Shown one piece after another: positions 15,798 to 24,805 of a DNA stretch of 29,964 nt; positions within the stretch are counted from its first letter, which is position 1; each line of letters opens with the position of its first letter. Below the pieces are notes generated by a model. It searched no databases, had not been told where the DNA came from, and was given only the letters and a program-made list of their open reading frames with translations. The DNA is from Trichomonas tenax (Eukaryota; Parabasalia; Trichomonadida; Trichomonadidae): NCBI GenBank assembly GCA_023091735.1, contig JALKBU010000632.1:1-29964 (forward strand), in the 5' to 3' direction. Made by a program: the position numbers and the translations under genes.

Positions 15798-17034
15798 TCA
15801 AAAAAAATTATTATAATAGAATGAGATCGATTGATTCATTATTGCAATGAGAATAAACTTAAATGATAAATAGTGAGATGAAAAGATACAAGAATTTAAA
15901 TTGTATTTTTGATATCTATATCTTAGCGAGATATTAATTTTTTGTTTTGCGCCATTGTCAAGAAGTAGTTGCCTCATTCGTTCTGAACAGGCAACTTCCA
16001 ATGGACTCTGTCCTAAATTAACATCAACACCTTTCTCTTCAATAAGGTACTGTGCGATGTCATAGTAATTATACCATGATGCAGTATAAAAAAGTGTTCT
16101 TTTGTTTTTATTTAAACAGTTTGGATCAACATTTGGAAGTTCGCAGAAATATTTAACAGCTTGAAAGTTTCTATGGTACACAAACAAATACAAAGGAGAA
16201 GAATAACCATCTCCTCTCTCTGAAGGATTCATATCACACTGTGTCATCGATTTGACAAGTTTGAAGTTATTTTTATCTGCACCCTTAGTGTATATATTCT
16301 CTAAGCCATTGAAAATATTGTGATATCCATCGTTGATCGCAAGACTGATAGATGAAACATCATCCTCGTTTGCCATCTTCTCGAACATTGAGTAAATCTG
16401 GTCGAAATTCTGATTATCCTTCGGAATATTTTTTAGAATTCTGTAGTTTGTAGCGCAAAGATATTTTCTTTTCGGTTCTGTTTCGTTATGAATCTTTTCA
16501 TTCATTGAGTTTGCGAGTGATTCCATTTTTGATGCGAATTCTCTCTGAAGATCTCGACAAGAAGAGTCGAGTTTGGATCTTTCGATGTTGTTCTCGAGAG
16601 ATAACAGACGAGAGTCAATGCCTTTGATACTATTTTCAAGAGATTCTGTTCTTTTGTTCAGATTTTCTTGGAATTGAGAAAAACCGACTCCATCGTTGTG
16701 AGAGCATTCAAGGATGATGTCGCACAGTTTGTCGAGAAGTGGAATATCGAGAACTTTAGAGACAATACGAATGCTTTCAATTGATATATTAAAATCTTTT
16801 AAGTAAACAACAGAAACGTGTTTCAACATATCAAGGATTAATTTCTTCTTGCTGAAAAAACGATACTTTTATGAAGAATGTCTTGAACTGATTATTCGTT
16901 AGCTTTGCGAAATCGAGAATTTTGCAAATCTCATCTTTTGACTTTGTGTTGAAGAAAATCTCCTGGCGTATGTAAATGTCTATGTTTTCTGCCATTGCTT
17001 CCCAGTCTGGAATTAGATTCGCCCCTTCTTCCAT
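15798..17034 (-). pseudogene. Ankyrin-repeat protein gene with a one-base frameshift
   Basis: The N-terminal piece starts at ATG 17034 (MEEGANLIPDWEAMAENID) and is the helical domain found before ankyrin repeats in many parabasalid proteins (DNEICKILDFAKLT-like). It runs out of frame near 16855. The rest continues one frame over to 15798: a helical region, a coiled coil (about 16690-16500; heptads such as ESLENSIKGIDSRLLSLENN), and about three weak ankyrin repeats (SSPLYLFVYHRNFQAVKYFC, RTLFYTASWYNYYDIAQYL, SPLEVACSERMRQLLLDNGA). Removing one base from a run of six T (minus strand) would join the frames, so it is either a pseudogene or a homopolymer sequencing error. The last ~45 residues after DNGAKQK look like read-through into spacer. 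Such proteins usually act as binding scaffolds. Confidence 0.7.
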
Positions 17035-17061
17035 CAAAGACAAAATATTTTATCAATCTTC

Positions 17062-17095
17062 TTGGTGGTAAATTTTTACGAAAAATTACCACCAA
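17062..17095. repeat. Hairpin-forming inverted repeat, TTGGTGGTAA arms
   Basis: TTGGTGGTAAATTTTT (17062-17077) pairs with AAAAATTACCACCAA (17081-17095) around a three-base centre, with one unpaired A. It lies 28 bases before the ATG of the minus-strand ankyrin gene. One arm, AAAATTACCACCA, recurs alone at 20586-20598. This resembles terminal inverted repeats of a tiny transposon-derived element, or an operator; function unknown. Confidence 0.55.
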
Positions 17096-17103
17096 TTTTT
17101 ATT

Positions 17104-17242
17104 GAGGTTTTTAGCTTCACAAAAGTCAGTCAATTTATAGTAACTTTCTTTTTATTTCTGTGGAAACATTATACATGATACCTAGTATCTACCCTATGAG
17201 AATGGAGCAAATCGTCTCGGCGGAAGGAGTGCAAACACCAAC
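17104..17242 (+). repeat. Right copy of the ~140-bp diverged direct repeat
   Basis: Pairs with 15266-15402 (see that entry). It lies in the spacer between the divergent ankyrin and Rab genes. An open frame at 17160-17363 crosses this repeat and the promoter motifs and is not taken as a gene. Confidence 0.7.
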
Positions 17243-17280
17243 ATTTTTAAAAGTTAACAAGAATGAAATAATTTTGTCCA

Positions 17281-17336
17281 TTTACATGTCAAAAGCTGTG
17301 AATCGGCTTTTGCCAAATGATACTTTACATGGCAAA
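17281..17336 (+). promoter_or_regulatory. Two TTTACATGNCAAA motifs upstream of the Rab gene
   Basis: An exact TTTACATGTCAAA at 17281-17293 and TTTACATGGCAAA at 17324-17336, both in the gene's orientation, 176 and 133 bases before the Rab ATG. TTTTGCCAAATG between them (17309-17320) shares the GCCAAA half. Confidence 0.5.
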
Positions 17337-17450
17337 AACGATTTCTATACGATACGAAATTGAAAAAAATTCAAAACGCGACTACAGATCGATAAAACAA
17401 AGAAAAAAAATGGAAATTGCGGATTTTAAACTGTTTGACAAAAGGTGACA

Positions 17451-17456
17451 TCACAA
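17451..17456 (+). promoter_or_regulatory. Inr-like element at the Rab gene start
   Basis: TCACAA fits the parabasalid initiator TCA(+1)YWW and directly abuts the ATG at 17457. It would give an extremely short 5' leader and supports 17457 as the start rather than the in-frame GTG at 17445. Confidence 0.5.
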
Positions 17457-18041
17457 ATGCCTAGGGCGAAAATCATCATTATTGGACAATCCACTGTCGG
17501 AAAGAGCTGTCTGGCAATCCGCGCGAAGAACGATGAATTCAGCGAAAATGTTGCCCCGACAATCGGCGCTGCAAGTCTCAATTTCATGGTCAAAAACAAA
17601 GATGGAAAGGAAATCGAGTTCAGCATCTGGGACACTGCCGGACAGGAGAAGTATAGAAGTCTCGCACCGATGTATTTCACCGGAGCTTCCGCCGCAATCT
17701 TAGTCTACGATATAACTAATGAATTATCATTCAAAACATTGAACGAATTCGATTCACTCCTCTCGCAGAAGGCTCCTTCGAACGTCGTTCGCGTTGTTGT
17801 TGGAAATAAACTCGATCTTGAAGATTCGAGAGAAGTCGATAAGAACAAAGCGCAAGATTACACGCTTTCTATTGGTGCGGTGAAGTTATTCGAGGTCTCG
17901 GCCAAGACCGGTGAAGGTGTGAAGGAAATTTTCCAATATATCGCTGATCTTCCAAACCTACCGGTAGAGGCAACTGAAGACGATGACTTCATTGAGCTCC
18001 AAAACAACAGCAACACAAAGACAAAGAAATTACGTTGTTAA
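17457..18041 (+). CDS. Rab5-like small GTPase
   Basis: The protein is 194 residues from the ATG at 17457. All guanine-nucleotide motifs are intact: P-loop GQSTVGKS (about 10-17), switch I threonine with APTIGAASLNF, WDTAGQEKYRSLAPMYFTGA for G3 and switch II, VVGNKLDLED for G4 and FEVSAKTGEG for G5. The IGAA in switch I, SLAPMY in switch II and the following AAILVYDITN block are typical of the Rab5/Rab21/Rab22 branch, which controls early endosome fusion and endocytic uptake. A polar hypervariable tail ends in KKLRC, with a single terminal cysteine for prenylation rather than the usual CC or CxC. The stop codon is followed by TAAA-type sequence, which parabasalids use as a polyadenylation signal. 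Confidence 0.93.
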   Translation: MPRAKIIIIGQSTVGKSCLAIRAKNDEFSENVAPTIGAASLNFMVKNKDGKEIEFSIWDTAGQEKYRSLAPMYFTGASAAILVYDITNELSFKTLNEFDSLLSQKAPSNVVRVVVGNKLDLEDSREVDKNKAQDYTLSIGAVKLFEVSAKTGEGVKEIFQYIADLPNLPVEATEDDDFIELQNNSNTKTKKLRC

Positions 18042-18569
18042 ATTTCACTCAATAAACGAAAGTCTATTTTGTACTACTTCCATTTAATTAAGAACTCTAT
18101 ACTGATATCATGGATTTAATTTTGGCTGCTGATTTTCAAAAATAATATCTTGACAATATATTCTCCAAAAGGTTGAAAAATTTCTCTCATACCAATTTTT
18201 TTATTTTTCAATAAGAGATATAGTCTTGAAGTTCTGTGAGCAACTTCTAAAAAATATTTCCAGAAATTTGATTATTTTCATTATATTAACTGACATCTAA
18301 AATTTATAATATACTCTTTGAATGTCGTATGAATTTTGATCCTAAGGTTTTCAATTTTAAAATATATTTTGATGAAAAAAAATATATCAGATAAATCTCT
18401 TTGATACTACAAATTTATAATATATTCATTGAAGATTATATGGTTTTAAGTTCTTAACCTTTGATAATGAAAATATAGTTTATCCAAAAATATATCAAAT
18501 TTTATAACAATGTTAATCAGTAAAAGTGAGATTAATTTTGATGTGTTTTAATATGTGAAAGTTTTGAGG
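18042..18569. repeat. 3' spacer of the Rab gene with a diverged ~111-bp duplication
   Basis: No gene is seen. AATTTATAATATA at 18301 recurs at 18412. Around both copies the order of features matches: a preceding ATCTAAA/ACTACAAA, a following TTGAATG/TTGAAGA, a TTTT-rich stretch, a CCT word, then AAAATATA and a final AATATATCA. Identity is roughly two thirds by eye over about 110 bases each, so it is an old tandem duplication. Confidence 0.5.
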
Positions 18570-18575
18570 TCATTT
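18570..18575 (+). promoter_or_regulatory. Inr at the start of the ankyrin pseudogene
   Basis: TCATTT matches TCA(+1)YWW, with the A eleven bases upstream of the ATG at 18583. The promoter may still work although the coding frame is broken. Confidence 0.45.
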
Positions 18576-18582
18576 TTCGATA

Positions 18583-19264
18583 ATGTTTCCAAGTTCTCGA
18601 TCGCGAGCTCTCGCAAAAGAGGCAGAGAAGCAAAAACAGCAACAGGAGATAGAAGAAAGGAACAAATTGCACGCTAATATCGTCAAATTCATTGAAGAAG
18701 ACGATTTAGATCAATTGAAAGAATTAGTTCCCTCTGTTGTCCCAATAAACGAAATTTTTCAAGAGTTCATTTGACTTTTATAGCCTCCATTTCAACGTGG
18801 AAAGGTTTAAAGACAACTTTACTCCACATCGCAGCAGGTTACGGCAGCGAATTCTGTTTGATATACTTACTTGAAAATGGCGCTAACGTTATGGCGAGAG
18901 ACGGTATTCTTTATGTTTTCATGATAAAAGAACCCCATTACACGAATCTGCACAAAATGGAACGCTTTCGATATTTAACAAGTTACTCAACGCTGGTGCT
19001 GATTCATCGGCTGTTGATGATTACAACAATTCACCGCTTCATCTCGCATCATTCGCAGGAAATTTCTTAATTGTTGAACAACTTCTTATTTTAGGCGTTG
19101 ATATTACTCTACAGACTATCGATCACAAGACTGCGCTTCATTTAGCTGTTGAAATGAAACGTTATTCTGTGATTGACGTTTTCGAGCTGTTTGTTACATC
19201 GGAACCTAAATACAAGAGCTTCATCGAGCAAAAGAACAAGATTCTTAAAGAACTTGCCGATTGA
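18583..19264 (+). pseudogene. Ankyrin-repeat gene broken by two frameshifts
   Basis: Frame one opens at ATG 18583 with a charged coiled coil (AKEAEKQKQQQEIEERNKL) and runs to a stop at 18772-18774. Frame two takes over near 18760 and gives an ankyrin repeat (TLLHIAAGYGSEFCLIYLL, ENGANVMARDG). Frame three takes over near 18910 and gives two more (KRTPLHESAQNGTLSIFN, NNSPLHLASFAGNFLIVEQ, KTALHLAVEMKRYSVIDVF) and a C-terminal helix ending at TGA 19262-19264. Each switch is a shift of one base in the same direction. No intron-like GTAYGT...ACTAACACACAG signals are present. Repeats are well conserved, so decay is recent or the sequence has errors. Confidence 0.75.
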
Positions 19265-19546
19265 ACTAGCTTTTGTCATGATTTAAATAAATATAGCAAA
19301 ATTAGAGTGTATTTTTATTATTATTGGTATAAGCTGCAAACAAAGCTTGATTAACTGCTTTTCCCGTCATGAATTCATTAGGTATTATATTCTTCAACAT
19401 AAATATCGTCATATTTCTTAGATTACATAGCAAATAAATCGGCAAATCTCAAGAATAATATCGAGCAAACTTTGAATGAATAATATACATGTATAGAGCA
19501 AAAACATCAACACATTATTTGAACTTTGGAATATGTCAGATTTGAT

Positions 19547-19559
19547 TTTACATGTCAAA
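19547..19559 (+). promoter_or_regulatory. Exact TTTACATGTCAAA motif
   Basis: A perfect copy of the recurrent spacer motif on the plus strand. The next plus-strand gene starts about 1.4 kb away at 20928 and the preceding ankyrin pseudogene ended at 19264, so its target is unclear. Confidence 0.4.
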
Positions 19560-19731
19560 ATTAAATTTTGACCGCTAACTCCTTTTTATCACACTCTAAG
19601 AAGGAAAATAGAATTTATAATCTATGTAGTCAGCAATTTTTATGATAAAATTTGCCAAAATCTAGTTTTCGAAATGTCAATGTCTGATCTTTTCATTTAC
19701 CGATAACATGATGTTTTGACCCCCTGGCCAT

Positions 19732-19824
19732 CCTCACCTCAAGAAGTGTGAGGGAAAGTCGACGTATGTTATTCTCCCAAAAATAATGATGATTCTTTTT
19801 TGCGCGCTAAATTTGAGAATAACA
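19732..19824. other. GC-richer patch with two inverted repeats, possible structured RNA or element relic
   Basis: CCTCAC (19732-19737) pairs with GTGAGG (19748-19753) over a ten-base loop, and TGTTATTCTC (19767-19776) pairs perfectly with GAGAATAACA (19815-19824) around a 38-base interior that includes TTGCGCGCTAA. Composition differs from the surrounding AT-rich DNA. It could be a small non-coding RNA, a miniature element, or chance. Confidence 0.3.
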
Positions 19825-20856
19825 CACAGAGAGCTTATGTGTGAACACTTGGAATACTTTTTTCTAAAAAAGCATATTTGTGATTAGATTTACCTATTTA
19901 TCATCGACAACAACATATTTTACGTTATAAAAATGCTATACAATGGGAATATAATATATTATAATGAGTAAAGCACATCATGGCAAATCAATGTTTTTGA
20001 TGCAAGGTATATCTAATATTTTAATGAAATATAGACTTTGTTAGCTAATTCTTTAATATATCATGCACAACAGGATTTTGTACATTGTTGTTCAATAACT
20101 TAGCAAAAAGTTAATCCAGTGAGTTAAAAAACGAGTTTCGCCGACTTTACGTATAAAAATTTAATTGCTCGTTTGATATAATGCTATTTTCTTGTTTTAC
20201 TACTTCTATAAGAATATGTATTCTCTTAGGTTTGACCAAAATTGTTATTTTCATTGTTTAATATCATTCTAACTACATTAAATATTTTAGATTTGTTTTG
20301 AAAAACCATTTAAATTTTAATATTTTCATGAATTACTTAATGCAATATTATATATCCAAAATAGAATTAAATCACTGATTAGTAATGTCCAAATATTAAT
20401 TTAAATGTGAGAATAATTCTAATTTCGCAAAAATGAAGAAAGAAATTGACGTTAAATATTTTAACTTCTATTTTTTTTGATGCAATACAACCATGTTGAA
20501 ATGCTATTTCTTAAATCTTTTTATTATTGAGGGGCCGAAAATTGAAAAAAAAGGGTTTCAACAACTTTTACATTTTTTTATCATAAAATTACCACCATTA
20601 AAAATAAAACTAATCTACTTCATATGCATCATCTAAATAGCTCAAGAAATGAAATGGACAATTGATTTCGCTTTTAATAATGACATATAAAATCAAAATA
20701 TCGATGAGAATTTAGTTTATTAATCAGTTAACGGAAAAAACGATAAGCGTAAACATATGTCAGAATTCCAAAAATATCAGAAAGCGACAGTTTCCAATTG
20801 AATGATACTTTTATTATTTATCCGATACTTTTCTTCTCAATTTTCCTATTATGTTG

Positions 20857-20883
20857 TCACTTTTCGATTACTTTCGTCACTTT
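20857..20883 (+). promoter_or_regulatory. Two Inr-like TCACTTT elements before the GAP-like gene
   Basis: TCACTTT occurs at 20857-20863 and 20877-20883, 20 bases apart, both fitting the parabasalid initiator. They lie inside the frame that opens at ATG 20802 but upstream of the next ATG at 20928, which suggests transcripts begin after 20802 and translation at 20928. Confidence 0.4.
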
Positions 20884-20927
20884 GCATTCAAGAGTTCAAA
20901 ATATTTTTTGACGGGGACTTTTTAGCG

Positions 20928-23900
20928 ATGACACATAAGCTAAAGTCCTTCCAAAAGAGATTTGAAGACGATAAAAATGGATGCATACTTGACGTTACAT
21001 ATATCCGTGAGTACAGTTTGTCTATAAAAGAATGGCTTTTGGATTTTATTGGCGTTATTCCAAAGTGGTCGAAAAATTCAACAAAAATGCACGTGATGAA
21101 GTACCTGCAACTACTGCAATCTATTACTAGTGTTGATCCGGCTGTTGGTCCAATTTTAACAGATATATTATCGACATTAGTTGTTCCTGGCAATGATCCA
21201 GAGATAAGACGTGAAGCAGTCAACGCCGCTTTCAATGTTATTACGCTTCTCGCTGATATTATTCCTAATTTTTATTGGTTAGAACCGATTGGAATGAAAT
21301 TGTTTGCTAAACAACCAGAAAAATACGAAAAAGAGATTCTCGGTATCGGAGAGCTTCGTCCTGCAACAGGAAATGACAACCTTGAGCTGGCAAAAATCAT
21401 AATCACGAAATTATCACCCGAAAAACCAGAGCATTTTATATACTGGTGGTCGATTCTTTCGAGGTGTATTATTCACTTTGTTCTTGCAAACAACCCAGAC
21501 TTAGATCAGAAAATTAAGCTTGAAATTTCAAATTCAATTTTAGAACTGTTTTTTCGAAACCTTGCAATATACCGATCGAGCTCTTTGATAGGATTCGACC
21601 TAAACGAGCGAATACCAATAAAACACCAAGATAATCCTTTAATTAGAGAAACATTTCACGCAAATATGTTATTGCTGCATTATGCGATTAAGCAATCACT
21701 GGTGAAGCCAGAAAAGCTCATTATCAACACCCAGAGGCTCCAATTCTTCTTTGAACAAGTTTTTCAAGTTGAAGTTTTATTTGATAATCAACTTGTTTCA
21801 ATGAAAATTTTCGACAAAATCTATTCAGAATACAAAAATCCGTGCAAGGCAGCCATATTTGTACAGTTTAAACCAGCCAAATCGGAAAAAATCGAATATG
21901 TTATTAAAACATTGATAAAAGAACAATCAAGACGATATTTGCGCGAATTTATATCAAATTCATTCGAAACATTTTACTTAAGGTTCAAATTATGGCGAGA
22001 TTCAAAGAAAATGAACGATATTTTAATGAAAAACGGATTACACGAAATATTGATTCTTTTCTTCACCAGCATTCAAATTCTTAACACATCATACGCTTGC
22101 TACCAATCGAAAAACAGACAAGACGCGTTTGCTTTATTAAATGAAATATTTTCGCTTTCTTCGCACGATAAAGTGTTCAAAATGGCATTCTATCTATCAC
22201 TTCTTTTCTACGTGATGGATTTCAAGGTCGAATACATGAAAGAAAAATTTATTAAAAATCCTAAAAACGAAGACTTCAACGAAATGATCAATTTCTTCGG
22301 AAGATATCTTGCTATAGAGTACATGAGAACAACATACAGCCAAATAGCACAAGATATTGAATATCCTTATATTTATCTTTTAAATCAGATCTCCGAAGAA
22401 CAATCACAGAATCCAAACAGTATCTTTAATTCCACGAAGATCCTTTTAGTTCCTTCGCGTCTCTATTTGCTTAGTTCAACACAAATGCACGTTTTAACAG
22501 GAAATTTCTTCTCGATGGCAAACACAATCTCAGAAGGCGTTGCTCACGCTGGATATTTCTACCAATACATGAAGCTCGCGAAGCAGTACGGGAAGAACTA
22601 TATTGAGCACAACATCATTAAGACTTTCGTTCCAAAATACTTTAAATACTTAATGAAGACGAAATTAGACGATATTTCACCGATTTCGATCAACAATTTC
22701 ATCGATTATATGTCTGATTACAATGCTTTTGTTTCTTTAGACCAAGAGGACCAACAGAAGTGGTTTAACATAGTTTCGATATGGCTTCAGAATCCAGGAG
22801 AACGCCCATTAATTGCAATCAAAGCTGCTTCGTCAATCATCAAGAATTTTAGCTCTCTTTCGTTCGAATTGTTAATGCCGATGGCGAAGATTATCTCAGA
22901 TATAAACAAGCGTCCGATAGAGTCCAAAGACTATATTATATTGTTCAAAGCAACGCTTAACATAACAACACTTGTTTCATTATCAAATGACGCGAATATC
23001 ATCGATCAAGTTTTATTAAGAATCAATTTGTTCTATCATGAATTAATCTCTTTTGATTCAAGTGATAGACCTGAATATATAACGCAGATCGCTATATTAA
23101 TATTGATTTCTATATTAGCATTGATGAATCGCGTGAAAATGCTTGATTTACCATTTTTATCGATCATTACTCAAGTTTTTAAGATAATTGGAAACACAGC
23201 AATAAAGAAATGGACTTTGTTGAATCAAATATCATCACAGTTGATCGAAAATGATGCGGATTTCGTCCATAAAATCGCACGTTTCTTCGATGATTACATC
23301 AATCCAGAAAATATTCCTAAAATCACACCAGAAGTCATTTACGAATCATATTTATTCACAGCAGAATTATTGACGACATTCACTGATAACAACAGCGTTA
23401 AAACCGTCGGCAAAAGAGTTATCGAAGCAAACTATTCAGACAATGAACAGGTAAGAGCCAAAGAAATGGCTCATTATTACTCTGTTTCTTATAAGAACAG
23501 CATCGCGAAAATCACTTACAAAGATCAAAAATATTTGTTGACAATCGCTGACGAAAACTTTAATATCGAAAACGAAGACAACAAACGCGTCAACACAATC
23601 AATCTCATTTATCACCAATTGTTTGGTGGCAAAGCACCGAATGTTGTTACATTAGAAAGATCTCCAAACTGTTTGATTTATTATGTTGCAAAAGATCAAG
23701 AAAACTTCACGAAAATTTGCGCAAACAAATGGAATGTTGTTTCAAAGTCTTATTATCAGTTTATCAAATCATTGGGATCCGTTAAAGGCTTTAAGATCAC
23801 ATGGAACTTCTTAACGCATTCTCTTTCATTTGTTAATGTTCCTGGATACCAAAACAAACGCGAATTACCACAAGATTTTGATGGAAATTATTTGGACAAT

Positions 23901-24134
23901 GTTACTTACAAAGCAGCAATTTTCTGGAGCGAACGTTTTGGGAACTTTGATTCGGAAAAGATGCTCTCGAAATATGATTTAGTTATTAGTTTAACGCCAA
24001 TGAACGAACAAGTTGTTTTGTTACAAGTTCACTCAAACAAACCAAAAGAAACAGCAATTTATAACGATTTAGTTTTAAGGAGAGACAACATTTCTCTCAT
24101 TGTAAGATGGATCATTGATTCATATTATGTTTGA
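20928..24134 (+). CDS. Tuberin/RalGAP-like protein with a divergent C-terminal GAP domain
   Basis: The protein is 1068 residues from ATG 20928; an ATG at 20802 would add 42 aromatic, hydrophobic residues and precedes the probable initiators. Residues 1 to about 850 are helical, solenoid-like (repeated pairs of amphipathic helices), as in tuberin and RalGAP alpha subunits. The last ~200 resemble a Rap/Ran-GAP domain: INLIYHQLFGGKAP, then SKSYYQFIKSLGSVKGF (the 'FLxxLGxxV' entry), NVTYKAAIFWSERFGNF (the 'NDxVxIVYN' strand), KYDLVISLTPMNEQVVLLQV (as in TSC2's 'VIVTPLDYE...LVSLQC'), and LVLRRDNISLIVRWIIDSYY (as in TSC2's C-terminal helix). The family stimulates Rheb, Ral or Rap GTPases through an asparagine thumb; by eye the aligned position is not Asn, so catalysis is uncertain. 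Confidence 0.6.
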   Translation: MTHKLKSFQKRFEDDKNGCILDVTYIREYSLSIKEWLLDFIGVIPKWSKNSTKMHVMKYLQLLQSITSVDPAVGPILTDILSTLVVPGNDPEIRREAVNAAFNVITLLADIIPNFYWLEPIGMKLFAKQPEKYEKEILGIGELRPATGNDNLELAKIIITKLSPEKPEHFIYWWSILSRCIIHFVLANNPDLDQKIKLEISNSILELFFRNLAIYRSSSLIGFDLNERIPIKHQDNPLIRETFHANMLLLHYAIKQSLVKPEKLIINTQRLQFFFEQVFQVEVLFDNQLVSMKIFDKIYSEYKNPCKAAIFVQFKPAKSEKIEYVIKTLIKEQSRRYLREFISNSFETFYLRFKLWRDSKKMNDILMKNGLHEILILFFTSIQILNTSYACYQSKNRQDAFALLNEIFSLSSHDKVFKMAFYLSLLFYVMDFKVEYMKEKFIKNPKNEDFNEMINFFGRYLAIEYMRTTYSQIAQDIEYPYIYLLNQISEEQSQNPNSIFNSTKILLVPSRLYLLSSTQMHVLTGNFFSMANTISEGVAHAGYFYQYMKLAKQYGKNYIEHNIIKTFVPKYFKYLMKTKLDDISPISINNFIDYMSDYNAFVSLDQEDQQKWFNIVSIWLQNPGERPLIAIKAASSIIKNFSSLSFELLMPMAKIISDINKRPIESKDYIILFKATLNITTLVSLSNDANIIDQVLLRINLFYHELISFDSSDRPEYITQIAILILISILALMNRVKMLDLPFLSIITQVFKIIGNTAIKKWTLLNQISSQLIENDADFVHKIARFFDDYINPENIPKITPEVIYESYLFTAELLTTFTDNNSVKTVGKRVIEANYSDNEQVRAKEMAHYYSVSYKNSIAKITYKDQKYLLTIADENFNIENEDNKRVNTINLIYHQLFGGKAPNVVTLERSPNCLIYYVAKDQENFTKICANKWNVVSKSYYQFIKSLGSVKGFKITWNFLTHSLSFVNVPGYQNKRELPQDFDGNYLDNVTYKAAIFWSERFGNFDSEKMLSKYDLVISLTPMNEQVVLLQVHSNKPKETAIYNDLVLRRDNISLIVRWIIDSYYV

Positions 24135-24805
24135 TTTTTAAATATTATATGTTTAATAGATCATTCTTTCACCCATTTAAATCTCTGTTTATTTACTTCT
24201 TGAAACACAATTTTTTTATTCTTTAGAAATATCAAAAAAATGAAAAATCAAAATGCATTTTTTCTCATTATATATTGAGTATTAGATGTTAATTTTAATA
24301 GAGTAAATTTGACTTCTTCTATAGCAAATAGATGTTTAATTAGAAAGATTCAAATAACATTTGCTTATAATGAAATTCATCATTTTTTTTTTCGAATATT
24401 CAAAAATTTTTTTCTCATTATGTAGCAACTTTCAAATGTTGACTTTAATAGAATATATTTAACTGTTTATATACTAAATAAATATATATTCAGAATGATT
24501 TAACTTGCATTTGTTTATAATGATATTCATCAATTTTTCGAAATTTCAAAAAATGATAAACAAAAATGAATTTTTCTCATTGTATCCTAATTACTAGATG
24601 CTCATTTCAAAATTATAAATTCACCTTCTTATATAGTAAATATGTATCTAATTAGAAATATTCAGTTAGCATTTGCTTATAATGATGTTCATCAATTTTT
24701 GAAAAATATATTTCATCTCTAAAATTGATGATTTTTTGTGATCCAAGATTTGAGTAAAAAGAGATTTGATTGATAGGAATACAAACAATGTATATAGTAT
24801 ATTTA
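24135..24805. repeat. 3' spacer of the GAP-like gene with three diverged ~150-160 bp tandem copies
   Basis: No gene. The landmark CATTTGCTTATAATGA with TTCATCA occurs at 24358, 24508 and 24670 (spacings 150 and 162), each preceded about 100 bases earlier by TTTTCTCATTA/TTTTCTCATTG (about 24260, 24410, 24572) and by a central TAATAGA/ATATACTAAATA-like block. The array spans about 24225-24710 between convergent genes. Confidence 0.7.

Larger units (their letters stand above)
19265..20856. other. Long AT-rich spacer before the GAP-like gene
   Basis: No coding region is recognised over ~1.5 kb. It holds an exact TTTACATGTCAAA (19547-19559, plus), a GC-richer structured patch (19732-19824) listed separately, and a lone AAAATTACCACCA (20586-20598) matching one arm of the hairpin at 17062-17095. 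The rest is low-complexity A/T. Confidence 0.5.

Noticed and set aside
17160..17363. 67-codon plus-strand frame before the Rab gene
   Set aside because: It runs across a spacer repeat and two promoter-like motifs, so it is regulatory DNA rather than a gene.
18760..18930. Introns as an explanation for the three-frame ankyrin gene
   Set aside because: No GTAYGT donor or conserved ACTAACACACAG branch/acceptor is present, and coding similarity runs through both junctions.
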